Source: Verrucomicrobiales bacterium
Lineage (GTDB): Bacteria > Verrucomicrobiota > Verrucomicrobiia > Verrucomicrobiales > V1-33
NCBI GenBank assembly: GCA_028293125.1
Contig: JAQGPJ010000071.1
Coordinates: forward strand, 124,001-188,000
Length of the DNA stretch: 64,000 nt
Direction: 5' to 3'
Part shown: piece after piece, positions 56,254 through 64,000 of the stretch
Layout of the letters: each line of letters begins with the position of its first letter
Position numbering within the stretch: the stretch's first letter is position 1
Translations under genes and position numbers: made by a program
The notes under the pieces: generated by a model
Databases searched by the model: none
Told to the model about the DNA's origin: nothing
What the model saw: the letters and a program-made list of their open reading frames with translations, nothing else

Positions 56254-57615
56254 TCAACTTCCGCCAGCCCCTTTGTGCAGCGTCCTGCGATACCAGTCGA
56301 GCGCCGGCTGGCCGCTGATGCCATGAATCACAATGCTGAGCGCCACCACTGAAATCGTGATCCCCGCCATTTCCTTCACCCAGGAATTCAATCCGTGGTT
56401 CAGCGAATAGCACAGGTAATAAAGGCTGCCGATGCCCCGGATGCCGAACCATCCCATCAGCGCCCGCTGCGGCATGGACGCCGGTGTCCCTGCAAGCAGA
56501 ATCAGGGATCCAAGGGGACGGATGAGAATGAACAGAACCGCCGCCAAGGCTGCCCCCCTCCAGTCCCAGTGCGCGGAGAGGCAGATTCCCACAAGCATGA
56601 CCATCATAGCCTCCAGCAGCCGCTCCGCGGTGCCACCGAAAGTGATGATTTCGCCAATGACCACTCCCGCGGCTTTGGAGGGATGGGTGAGTTCCTCCTC
56701 ATCCAGCCCCCGGCTGACCGTTTCCTCCGCGGGGGGATGCCCGGTGAGCATGGCTCCGTGCGGCTGTTCGATTTGATCAGGCTCAAGGATGGGATGCTTC
56801 TCCACAGTTTTTATCTCGGCCCGCCGGAATCCGATGCCCGCCGCGAAAGTGGCCAGAAACCCCCATGAGCCGGCTGCTTCGGCCGCAGTGTATGAGAGAG
56901 CGATCAGGGCAAGGGCCAGCAGATCATTCGGCGCCTCCGTTTCCTGATGCCGGCTCCGCAGCCTGATGGCCAACCATCCCACGGCCTTTCCCATCACCCA
57001 GCCGATGCCGATTCCCGCCGGCACCGCCCATGCCAGCCGGTGCAGCGCCCATCCACCGGCCCATCCGCCAACGTCCGGATCCCCGATCCACATCAGTGCG
57101 AAAATCACAAATGGGAAGGCTGCCCCGTCGTTGAATCCCGCCTCGCCTGAAAGACCATAACGCACGGGATCCTCGTCGCTGGCGTCATTGACGGTCACCA
57201 TTCCCGCCAGCACCGGATCCGTCGGTGCGAGGATGGCACCGAGCAGGACCGCCGCCGGCCACGCCAGGCCGAACACGCCGTGGGCGAACAAAGCCATGCC
57301 GGCAATGGACACCAGCATGACCGGGCCTGCGAGCCTGAAGGCCGTGGACCAAGCCGGATGTTGGAGCGGGAGGCGCATTTTCAATCCCCCCATGAACAGG
57401 GAGATGATCACCGCGATCTCCGTCAGATGCTCCAAAACCGCGCTCTGCCTGATGAAGTCAATGTCCAGCAAACCAAATCCAGCCGGACTGACGGCAATTC
57501 CGACCCCCAGATAAATGACCGCCGCCGTAACCGGAAGCCGTTTTAAATAAGCTGACGACAAGGCCATTATCAGCAGCAGGGCTCCTGCCAGTCCAATCCA
57601 TCCGGAAACGCTCAT
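56254..57615 (-). CDS. CPA1-type Na+/H+ antiporter (NhaP-like)
   Basis: 453 residues with about 12 hydrophobic helices. Family motifs are LGAILAPTDPVLAG and GLSGEAGFNDGAAFPFVIF; the Asn-Asp pair marks electroneutral CPA1 exchangers. It would exchange Na+ (or K+) for protons across the inner membrane, for salt and pH balance. A soluble loop with EPDQIEQPHGAML sits between helices. The C-terminus ends within ~165 bp of the divergent-looking tetR promoter on the same strand. No regulator is apparent. Confidence 0.9.
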   Translation of the reverse strand: MSVSGWIGLAGALLLIMALSSAYLKRLPVTAAVIYLGVGIAVSPAGFGLLDIDFIRQSAVLEHLTEIAVIISLFMGGLKMRLPLQHPAWSTAFRLAGPVMLVSIAGMALFAHGVFGLAWPAAVLLGAILAPTDPVLAGMVTVNDASDEDPVRYGLSGEAGFNDGAAFPFVIFALMWIGDPDVGGWAGGWALHRLAWAVPAGIGIGWVMGKAVGWLAIRLRSRHQETEAPNDLLALALIALSYTAAEAAGSWGFLATFAAGIGFRRAEIKTVEKHPILEPDQIEQPHGAMLTGHPPAEETVSRGLDEEELTHPSKAAGVVIGEIITFGGTAERLLEAMMVMLVGICLSAHWDWRGAALAAVLFILIRPLGSLILLAGTPASMPQRALMGWFGIRGIGSLYYLCYSLNHGLNSWVKEMAGITISVVALSIVIHGISGQPALDWYRRTLHKGAGGS

Positions 57616-57730
57616 CGTGGTCTTACGCCGCGGCGGGGCGGATTGGAAACAACGGCCTCAGTCAATCCGCTTGCCGCGTCCGGGGAATCCAGCCCACCCG
57701 GACCACGTGAGTAGGCCTGATGCCATCCGC

Positions 57731-58009
57731 TCAGTTGGGTTTGTTCAGACGGGCTTGGAACCGCAGCAGTTCCTCCCGCGAAAAATTCCGCCTGAAGGCG
57801 CGGAAGACCTTCAGTTCCAAAAGTCTGCTCAGGGCAGCAAAGGCGAGGCGCGGGTTTGAGGAGGTTTTCTGAAAATGATTCAGGCGTTTCAGATCCCGTG
57901 AAAATTCCTGCTGGAAAGATTTTGCATGGCCGGCGGCCATCCTGTCCCAAAGGACAGCCAGCATCCGCAACCTGTTCTGTGGAGTTTGTGGGGTCCTGCT
58001 GGTGTGCAT
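57731..58009 (-). CDS. Small orphan protein, paralogue of the 46-kb ORF
   Basis: 92 residues, helical, soluble. It shares the pattern RLRMLAVLWD ... SFQQEF ... LKRLNHFQ ... LLELKVFRAFRRNF ... FQARLN with the ORF at 45990-46274, about 12 kb away. Between the two the spacing of conserved residues is nearly constant. It lies between the antiporter and the sugar operon. Function is unknown; the repeated occurrence in one genome suggests a lineage-specific family. Confidence 0.65.
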   Translation of the reverse strand: MHTSRTPQTPQNRLRMLAVLWDRMAAGHAKSFQQEFSRDLKRLNHFQKTSSNPRLAFAALSRLLELKVFRAFRRNFSREELLRFQARLNKPN

Positions 58010-58162
58010 ATGCGCGCTTCAACGGACAAAAAGCCGTTTGGATGCGTGGGATGCGATTTAAAATTCAGCAGGTTTGGGATCCGGCGGATCCGCACATTCC
58101 GCCACGGAACGGAAAGATTGTTCTATTTTTAAGCGGATTGATTCCAGACAGGTGAATTCAGG

Positions 58163-59632
58163 ATGAATATGACTCAGGCATACAGCTTCCCTTCAGTCGT
58201 CATGCCCCTGCTTTTTTCTTCCCTCCGCCGGCTGGTCTGGCCGTGCCTGCTTCTGTCGGCCTCCGTGCTGGGTGCAGCCGCTCCGCCACGGCTTAAAATC
58301 TCTGAGGACAAACGCCATCTGATCACGGAGGAGGGCAAACCGTTCTTCTGGCTGGGCGACACCGGTTGGGAGCTTTTCCACCGGCTGAACCGGGAGGAGG
58401 CTGGCCAGTATTTGCAAAACCGCGCCGCACTGGGCTTCACCGTGATCCAGGCGGTGGCCGTGGCGGAACTGGATGGGCTGAACGTCCCGAACGCCTACGG
58501 TTACAACCCCTTCACGGACCGCGACCCCGCCAAGCCTGCGGAGAAGGAGGGACCGGAAAACGACTACTGGGATCATGTGGATTTCACCGTCTCCAAGGCC
58601 AACGAACTGGGACTGACCCTCGGATTCCTGCCCACCTGGGGTGATAAGTGGCGGGGCAAACCGGGCGAGGGCGAGGTGGTGTTCACGCCGGAAAATGCGG
58701 CCATTTATGGCGAATGGCTGGGCCGGCGCTACAAGGATAAAAGTATTGTCTGGATTCTGGGCGGCGACCGTCCGGTGGAGAATGATCATCAGAAGGAGAT
58801 TCTGAAACGCATGGCTTTGGGGCTGCGGCAAGGAGACGGGGGAACACATCTCATCACCTTCCATCCGCCGGGTGGTCGGGGTTCCGCCGAGTATCTGCAC
58901 AACGAGCCGTGGCTGGACTTCAATATGCGCCAGAATGGCCACGGAGCGGAGTTCACGGGCCGCTACGACCAAACCCGGGTGGACTACGACCGCACGCCCA
59001 CCAAGCCGGTGCTGGACGGGGAGCCCGTGTATGAGGACCATCCGCTCAACTTCCAAGCGAAGAACTTCGGCCACTCCATCGCCGCGGATGTGCGGCGTCC
59101 GCTTTACTGGAATTTGTTCAGCGGGGCCTTCGGCCACACCTATGGCCACCACTCGGTGTGGCAGATGGCGGCTCCGGGGCGGGGCGGGATCAACAACCCG
59201 CTGATGCCTTGGACGGAGGCCATCCACCAGCCGGGCGCGGCCCAGATGCAGTATGGCCGGTGGCTGATGGAGTCGCGGCCTTTTCTCGACTTTGTCCCGG
59301 ATCAGGGGGTGATCGTGGTTTCCAATGTGCCAACCAGCGTGCCGGGCGCGGGCCGCTACCACTTTGCGGCCACCCGCACCCGCGATGGAGGCTGCGCCAT
59401 GGTCTATGTGCCGTGCGGAAGAAAATTCAGCGTGCATCTCGAGAAAATCAGCGGCCCCAAAGTCACGGCGTGGTGGTTCAACCCCCGCAACGGCCAGGCC
59501 ACGGCGGCGGGCAGCTTCGCCAACACCGGCGTGCAGGAGTTCACGCCGCCGGACTTGGGCGAGGCGCTGGACTCTGTTCTCGTGCTGGATGACGCCGCCC
59601 GGAATTTCCCGCCTCCCGGCAGCCGCCGATGA
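58163..59632 (+). CDS. GH140-like apiosidase (DUF4038), secreted
   Basis: 489 residues with a signal sequence ([30 protein letters not shown] 58163 or 58202). The DUF4038 barrel is clear: [107 protein letters not shown]-terminal Collagen_bind_2-type beta domain follows ([17 protein letters not shown]). Characterised GH140 enzymes release D-apiose from rhamnogalacturonan II; Asp202 and Glu287 (numbered from 58163) are the likely catalytic acids. It opens the sugar operon, which fits with D-apiose catabolism. Confidence 0.88.
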   Translation: MNMTQAYSFPSVVMPLLFSSLRRLVWPCLLLSASVLGAAAPPRLKISEDKRHLITEEGKPFFWLGDTGWELFHRLNREEAGQYLQNRAALGFTVIQAVAVAELDGLNVPNAYGYNPFTDRDPAKPAEKEGPENDYWDHVDFTVSKANELGLTLGFLPTWGDKWRGKPGEGEVVFTPENAAIYGEWLGRRYKDKSIVWILGGDRPVENDHQKEILKRMALGLRQGDGGTHLITFHPPGGRGSAEYLHNEPWLDFNMRQNGHGAEFTGRYDQTRVDYDRTPTKPVLDGEPVYEDHPLNFQAKNFGHSIAADVRRPLYWNLFSGAFGHTYGHHSVWQMAAPGRGGINNPLMPWTEAIHQPGAAQMQYGRWLMESRPFLDFVPDQGVIVVSNVPTSVPGAGRYHFAATRTRDGGCAMVYVPCGRKFSVHLEKISGPKVTAWWFNPRNGQATAAGSFANTGVQEFTPPDLGEALDSVLVLDDAARNFPPPGSRR

Positions 59633-59710
59633 TGCCCCTGTCTGTCACTGCGCTGTCTGTCTGTCCACCCGCATGCCTGACCACCTCATCATCCCCCTCC
59701 GCCGGACCCA

Positions 59711-60736
59711 ATGAAGCCGCTCCGTTTCGCCATTCTGGGCACCGGCTTCTGGGCCCGCTATCAGCTTGCCGCCTGGCGGGAGCTGCCGGGGGTGGAATGC
59801 GTGGCGGTCTGCAACCGCACCCGCGGGAAAGCGGAGACGCTGGCCCGGGAATTCGGCGTTCCCGCCGTGTATGACGATGCCGGGGCGCTCCTCCGGACGG
59901 AGCGGCTGGATTTTGTGGATATCATCACCGATCCCGGCACCCACCGGGCTTTCACGGAACTGGCCGCGCGGCATGGCGTGCCGGTGATCTGCCAGAAGCC
60001 CATGGCTGAATCCCTGGACGATGCGCGGGCCATGCTGGAGTCCTGCCAGGCAGCCGGAGTACCGCTGCTGATTCACGAGAACTGGCGCTGGCAGTCGCCC
60101 ATGCGGGCACTGGCGGAGGTGCTGCACAGCGGAGTGATTGGGGAGGTTTTCCGGGCCCGCATCGATTTTGTGACCAGCTTTCCGGTTTTCGAAAACCAGA
60201 AGTTCCTGGCGGAGCTGCCGCGCTTCATCCTGGCGGATATCGGCACCCATGTGCTGGACACCGCCCGCTTTCTGTTTGGCGAGGCCCAAAGCCTGTATGC
60301 CACCACGCGCCGGGTGAATCCGGCGATCAAGGGTGAGGACGTGGCCACGGTGATGACCACCCACGGCCGCTGCACCGTGGTCACGAACATGAGTTATGCG
60401 AGCCGGACGGAGCACGAGCGCTTTCCCGAGACCTTCGTCTTTGTGGAGGGCTCCCGGGGATCCGCCGAGATCACCCCGGGCTGCGGGCTGCGCGTGACCA
60501 CCGCATCGGGCACGCAGGTGGTCTCCTGCGCGCCGCCGGTTTACCCTTGGGCGGATCCCGCCTACGCGCTGGTTCATGCCAGCATTGTGGACTGTCACCG
60601 CAATCTGCTGGCCGCCCTGCGCGGTGAGGCCGCGGCGGAGACCCCGGCCGCCGACAATCTGCGCACTCTGGAGCTGGTCTTTGCCGCCTATGACTCCGCC
60701 GGAGACGGGCAACCCCGGAAATGGCCGGCTCTCTGA
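59711..60736 (+). CDS. apsD: Gfo/Idh/MocA oxidoreductase, probable D-apiose dehydrogenase
   Basis: 341 residues. The Rossmann domain starts LRFAILGTGFWARYQLAAWRELPG; the sugar-dehydrogenase motif appears as CQKPMAESLDDA in place of the usual EKP. An LLIHENWRWQSP segment and the C-terminal sheet with ADIGTHVLDTARFLFG follow. The D-apiose dehydrogenase ApsD belongs to this family and oxidises apiose to apionolactone/apionate with NAD+. The family alone is not specific; the neighbours (GH140, ApnO-like, SBP) make apiose the best guess. It lies 78 bp after the GH140-like gene. Confidence 0.7.
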   Translation: MKPLRFAILGTGFWARYQLAAWRELPGVECVAVCNRTRGKAETLAREFGVPAVYDDAGALLRTERLDFVDIITDPGTHRAFTELAARHGVPVICQKPMAESLDDARAMLESCQAAGVPLLIHENWRWQSPMRALAEVLHSGVIGEVFRARIDFVTSFPVFENQKFLAELPRFILADIGTHVLDTARFLFGEAQSLYATTRRVNPAIKGEDVATVMTTHGRCTVVTNMSYASRTEHERFPETFVFVEGSRGSAEITPGCGLRVTTASGTQVVSCAPPVYPWADPAYALVHASIVDCHRNLLAALRGEAAAETPAADNLRTLELVFAAYDSAGDGQPRKWPAL

Positions 60737-60772
60737 GCCCCGCCGGCACTTTTTGAAATTCAAACCAACCGC

Positions 60773-61639
60773 ATGTCTTCAATCACAACTATCGCGCTCA
60801 TCGGTGCCGGAGGAAAAATGGGATGCCGCATCCTCGACCACCTCCGGGATCATCCTGACTATTCGCTTCGTTGTGTGGAGTCCGGAGAAGGCGGTCTCCA
60901 GCAGCTGGCCGACAGAAAAGTCGGCCCGGTCCCGGCGGCCTTGGCCGTGGAGCAGGCGGATGTGATGATCCTGGCGCTGCCCGACCGCCTTCTGGGCGGA
61001 GTGGCCCAGGTGCTGGTGCCTCAATTGAAAACGGGAGCCCTCGTCGTTCTCCTTGATCCCGCCGCCGCCCATGCCGGTGAACTGCCGGAGCGGGAGGATG
61101 TGTCGTATTTTGTCACTCATCCCTGCCATCCCAGCGTTTTTGACCACTTTGAATCCGAGGCGGAGCGAGGTGATTTCTTTGGCGGAACCCACGCCCGGCA
61201 GGCCATCGTGTGCGCGCTGATGCAGGGGTCGGAGAGCGACTACGCGAGAGGGGAGAAGCTGGCGATCGACATCTATTCGCCCGTGACGCGGTCCCACCGC
61301 ATCACGGTGGCCCAGATGGCCATGCTGGAGCCCGCCATGGCTGAGACCGTGGGCATCGCCCTCATCCGCACCCTGCGCGACGCCCTGGAGGAGGTCGTGG
61401 CCAGAGGGGTGCCCCGCGAGGCGGCGGAGGATTTTCTGTATGGCCACATCCGCGTGCCGCTGGGCATTGCCTTCGAGCGCGTGAAATTCCCCTTCAGCGA
61501 CGGTGCGAAACTGATCGCGGAATATGGTCAGGAGGTCCTGCTGCAGCAGGACTGGAAGCAGGTTTTCGAGCCCGAAAGCGTGCTGGAGCAGTGCCGGGCC
61601 ATCACCACCGGCAAAAAGCCGCTGACCGTTCCCTCCTGA
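60773..61639 (+). CDS. apnO: PGDH_C-type dehydrogenase, probable D-apionate oxidoisomerase
   Basis: 288 residues. An N-terminal NAD-binding fold (ITTIALIGAGGKMGCRILDHLRD) is followed by a phosphogluconate-dehydrogenase-like C-terminal domain (PF16896 type) with YFVTHPCHPSVFD, GDFFGGTHARQAIVCALMQG and SHRITVAQMAMLEPAMAET. The D-apionate oxidoisomerase ApnO is the characterised member of this small family; it oxidises D-apionate to 3-oxo-isoapionate with skeletal rearrangement. Placed between an ApsD-like and a TIM-barrel gene, it fits the pathway. It begins 36 bp after the Gfo/Idh/MocA gene. Confidence 0.72.
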   Translation: MSSITTIALIGAGGKMGCRILDHLRDHPDYSLRCVESGEGGLQQLADRKVGPVPAALAVEQADVMILALPDRLLGGVAQVLVPQLKTGALVVLLDPAAAHAGELPEREDVSYFVTHPCHPSVFDHFESEAERGDFFGGTHARQAIVCALMQGSESDYARGEKLAIDIYSPVTRSHRITVAQMAMLEPAMAETVGIALIRTLRDALEEVVARGVPREAAEDFLYGHIRVPLGIAFERVKFPFSDGAKLIAEYGQEVLLQQDWKQVFEPESVLEQCRAITTGKKPLTVPS

Positions 61640-61640
61640 C

Positions 61641-62432
61641 ATGCGGCTCGGTATCGGCAGCTACACCCTCACATGGGCGTGCGGAGTGCCGGGGCACAGG
61701 CCCCTGCGCCCCCTCACGGCCTTGGCGCTGTGCCGCCGGGCGGCGCGGTTGGGGGTGAAGGTGGTGCAGCTGTGCGAGAATATCACCTTTCCCCGGAGTG
61801 AGTGGACAGACGTGGAGGCCACCGGACTGAGCATTGAAATCGGCACCCGCGGCCTGCTGAGCAGCACCTTGGAGGCGGCCTGGAGCGCGGCGCAGTATTT
61901 CAAATCGCCTTTTGTGAGGCTGGTCATTGACTCCGCCGGCCACGAGCCGTCCCCGGCGGAGACCATCCGCCTGCTCCAGCCCTGGGCCGCAAGAGCCAGG
62001 GAGACCGGCATCCGCCTGGCGGTTGAAAACCATGACCGCTTCCCGGCCACCGTGCTGGCGGACATCGTGGAGAGGCTGGGCACCGACGCCGTGGGCGTGA
62101 CGCTGGACACCGTGAACTCCTTCGGTGCGGCGGAGGGGACGGAGCATGTCGTCCAAACACTCGCGCCCTACACCCTCAGTCTGCACATCAAGGATTTTAT
62201 TGTCAAAAGAGTGCCTTCACAGATGGGGTTCACGGTGGAGGGCTGTCCCGCGGGGGAGGGCATGCTGAATCCCGCGGGCGTGCTGGAGACCCTGCGCGCC
62301 GCCGGCCGGGATCCCAACGCCATCATCGAGCTCTGGACGCCGGAGGCTGAAACCCTGGAAGCCACGATCCTGCGTGAGGCCGCCTGGACGGAGAAAAGCA
62401 TTGCCAATCTCCGCCCGCTTATCGCAGGCTGA
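61641..62432 (+). CDS. Xylose-isomerase-like TIM-barrel protein, possible 3-oxo-isoapionate decarboxylase
   Basis: 263 residues, AP_endonuc_2/sugar-phosphate isomerase fold. It opens MRLGIGSYTLTWACGVPG. Metal-site-like acids and histidines occur in LAVENHDRFPA, GVTLDTVNSFGA, LSLHIKDFIVKRVP and IELWTPEAE. The OiaC 3-oxo-isoapionate decarboxylase, which yields L-erythrulose, is described from this fold beside ApnO; the position here, 1 bp after the ApnO-like gene, supports that role. The fold itself is shared with many isomerases and epimerases, so this is an inference. Confidence 0.65.
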   Translation: MRLGIGSYTLTWACGVPGHRPLRPLTALALCRRAARLGVKVVQLCENITFPRSEWTDVEATGLSIEIGTRGLLSSTLEAAWSAAQYFKSPFVRLVIDSAGHEPSPAETIRLLQPWAARARETGIRLAVENHDRFPATVLADIVERLGTDAVGVTLDTVNSFGAAEGTEHVVQTLAPYTLSLHIKDFIVKRVPSQMGFTVEGCPAGEGMLNPAGVLETLRAAGRDPNAIIELWTPEAETLEATILREAAWTEKSIANLRPLIAG

Positions 62433-62458
62433 ACCCCCTGATTTTCAAAACATCCGCC

Positions 62459-63451
62459 ATGAAATCATCCCGAAGATCCATCCTGGCCCCGCTGTGCGCG
62501 GCCCCCCTGTTATTCCTGACAGGCTGCGGGCCGTCAGGTCCTAAAAAGCCTGTGATAGGAGTCTCTTTTGAGACGCTCCAGACCGAATTCTGGGTGGCCG
62601 GATACGACGCTATTAAAAAGGAATGCGCCGCCCAGGGTTATGATGTCGCCGAAGCGGTGGCCGATGGCGACGCCGGCAAGCAGTTGGAGCAGATCCGGAG
62701 CTTCATCACCCGCAAAGTGGACGGCATCATCATGGTGCCCAAGGACGCCAAGACCTGCGTGCCCATGATCAAGGCCGCCAATGCGGCGGGCATTCCCATC
62801 GTGCTTTTCAACCGCGGCGCGGACGCCGGTCCGGATGTCAAAGCCACCGCCGTGGTCGCCGACAACACCGGTCTGACAAAACTCACGGTGGAGTATATGG
62901 TGGAGATGGCCCGGAAAACCGGACGCAAACACACGGCCGCCATCCTGCTGGGCGACCTCGGGGATCTGAACGGCGTGGCCCGGCGCGACGGCGCGGAGGC
63001 GGCGCTCAACGCCGCGCCCGATGCCGTGGAGGTGGTGGCCCGCATTCCCACGGAGTGGAATCAGGAGAAGGCCCAGGCGGGGGTGGTCAACGCGCTTCAG
63101 GCGCATCCGGAAATTGACTTCATCTTCACCAGTTCCGACTTCCTCCTGCCCAGCATCACCAGCGCTCTCAAAAGCGCCGGGAAATACCACAAGGCCGGCG
63201 AGCCGGGGCACGTGATTCTCGGCGGCTTTGACGGGGACGCCACCGCTTGGCGTCTGATGCAGGAGGGATATCTCGACGCCACGGGCGTGCAGGACGTTTA
63301 TTTCGAAGCCAAACAGAGCGTGCAGGCCATTGCGGATCAGCGGGCGGGCAAGGCCGCGGCACCCTCCATTCTGGATCCCGGGTTTGTGATCCACCGCGGC
63401 AATATGGCGGAGAAGTCGGCGCAGATGTGGGGTGCCCACACGGGGAGATAA
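62459..63451 (+). CDS. Sugar ABC transporter substrate-binding lipoprotein (RbsB type)
   Basis: 330 residues with a lipoprotein signal (LCAAPLLFLTGCGPSG, lipobox LTGC) and a Peripla_BP_4 fold (KPVIGVSFETLQTEFWVAGYDAIKKECAAQGYDV; VDGIIMVPKDAKTCVPMIKAANAAGIPIVLFNRG; GGFDGDATAWRLMQEGYLDATGVQD). It would bind a free monosaccharide in the periplasm and deliver it to the permease encoded just downstream. Operon context points to D-apiose as ligand. It starts 26 bp after the TIM-barrel gene. Confidence 0.9.
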   Translation: MKSSRRSILAPLCAAPLLFLTGCGPSGPKKPVIGVSFETLQTEFWVAGYDAIKKECAAQGYDVAEAVADGDAGKQLEQIRSFITRKVDGIIMVPKDAKTCVPMIKAANAAGIPIVLFNRGADAGPDVKATAVVADNTGLTKLTVEYMVEMARKTGRKHTAAILLGDLGDLNGVARRDGAEAALNAAPDAVEVVARIPTEWNQEKAQAGVVNALQAHPEIDFIFTSSDFLLPSITSALKSAGKYHKAGEPGHVILGGFDGDATAWRLMQEGYLDATGVQDVYFEAKQSVQAIADQRAGKAAAPSILDPGFVIHRGNMAEKSAQMWGAHTGR

Positions 63452-63456
63452 CGCGC

Positions 63457-64000
63457 ATGATCCAGCGCCTCGCCAGTTCGGAGTTTTTTGTGCTCGGGCT
63501 CTGCGCCCTGCTGCTCGCGGGGCTGGGACCGTTCACGCCCGGACTGCTGTCGGCGCAGAATCTGGTGAATGTGCTGGCGGCGATGCTGCCGCTGCTGCTG
63601 GTGGCCGCAGGGCAGACCGTGGTTCTGATCGGCGGAGGCATTGATCTTTCAGTCACGGCCATCATCGCCCTCGCCTCCGTGGCAGGGGCCAAAATCATGA
63701 CCCTGTCCGGAGGCTGGATGGCCGCGCATCCGGCGGCGGTCCCCGTGGCGGTGGGAGCGATGCTGCTGGCGGGATTTTTGACAGGACTGGCCAACGGAAT
63801 CGCCATCGCCTGGCTGCGGATGTCGGCATTCATCGTCACCCTGACCAGCCTGATGGCGGTGTCCGGCCTGACGGTCTGGTTCACGGACTCCAAAAACATC
63901 GCCGACCTGCCCCCCGGTTTTTTTTCCCTGGGGCAGCGGCTGCCGCCGGCTTTGGGGATGGCGGCGGGCGCGCTGGCGCTGACCCATCTCATGCTCACCC
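63457..64000 (+). CDS. Sugar ABC transporter permease (RbsC type), cut by window end
   Basis: ORF from ATG 63457 stays open to the right edge and is absent from the ORF track for that reason. It begins MIQRLASSEFFVLGLCALLLAG and shows the BPD_transp_2 pattern (LVNVLAAMLPLLLVAAGQTVVLIGGGIDLSVTAIIALASVAG; GLANGIAIAWLRMSAFIVTLTSL). The start is 6 bp after the binding-protein stop. The ATPase and any second permease must lie beyond the window. Confidence 0.9.
   Translation, partial: MIQRLASSEFFVLGLCALLLAGLGPFTPGLLSAQNLVNVLAAMLPLLLVAAGQTVVLIGGGIDLSVTAIIALASVAGAKIMTLSGGWMAAHPAAVPVAVGAMLLAGFLTGLANGIAIAWLRMSAFIVTLTSLMAVSGLTVWFTDSKNIADLPPGFFSLGQRLPPALGMAAGALALTHLMLT

Overview
The window is GC-rich, densely coded DNA that looks like a chromosome of a Verrucomicrobiota member. 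This is inferred from several signs: a protein ending in a VPDSG/PEP-CTERM-type sorting tail, a large MoxR/DUF58/BatA/VWA operon with a DUF4175-like membrane giant and a squalene-cyclase-like repeat protein, a decayed ECF sigma gene with a hydrophobic C-terminal extension, glycoside-hydrolase-like secreted proteins, and few recognisable Shine-Dalgarno sites. No rRNA or single-copy marker is present, so the phylum call is an inference.

Layout. 1-3.2 kb: a glycosidase-like protein cut by the left edge, and a small membrane protein. 3.3-13.4 kb (minus): a four-gene tripartite efflux operon, mdtA-mdtB-mdtC plus an outer-membrane factor, followed by a VOC-fold protein. 13.8-16.5 kb: a sensor kinase with an RsbRD-like sensor half, then an AT-rich island carrying a DUF3494 ice-binding protein. 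16.7-23.1 kb: a secreted glycosidase-like protein, then a GAF-like / subtilase / L,D-transpeptidase group and a DUF2726 protein. 23.4-39.9 kb: one long co-directional operon (MoxR ATPase, DUF58, BatA-VWA, VWA-amidotransferase-like protein split by an in-frame TAG, DUF4175-like protein, helical secreted protein, squalene-cyclase-like protein, repeat protein fused to a TlpA thioredoxin). 40-41.6 kb: cardiolipin synthase.

42-50.7 kb is an accessory region. It holds a tyrosine integrase beside tRNA-Arg(CCT), a CTERM-tailed exported protein with a terminator, a 132-bp MITE-like element, small orphan genes (one with a paralogue at 57.7 kb), a degenerate ECF sigma pseudogene, and a Schlafen/AlbA_2 protein paired with a frameshifted AAA ATPase, which may be a defence module. 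50.8-57.6 kb (minus): a tetR-acrA-acrB operon with a clear promoter/operator, and a CPA1 Na+/H+ antiporter.

58.1-64 kb: a co-directional sugar operon. It encodes a GH140/DUF4038 apiosidase-like enzyme, a Gfo/Idh/MocA dehydrogenase, an ApnO-like PGDH_C dehydrogenase, a TIM-barrel protein, a sugar-binding lipoprotein and the start of an ABC permease. Together these read as a D-apiose release, uptake and oxidation pathway, probably through 3-oxo-isoapionate and L-erythrulose. This is the most coherent functional inference in the window.
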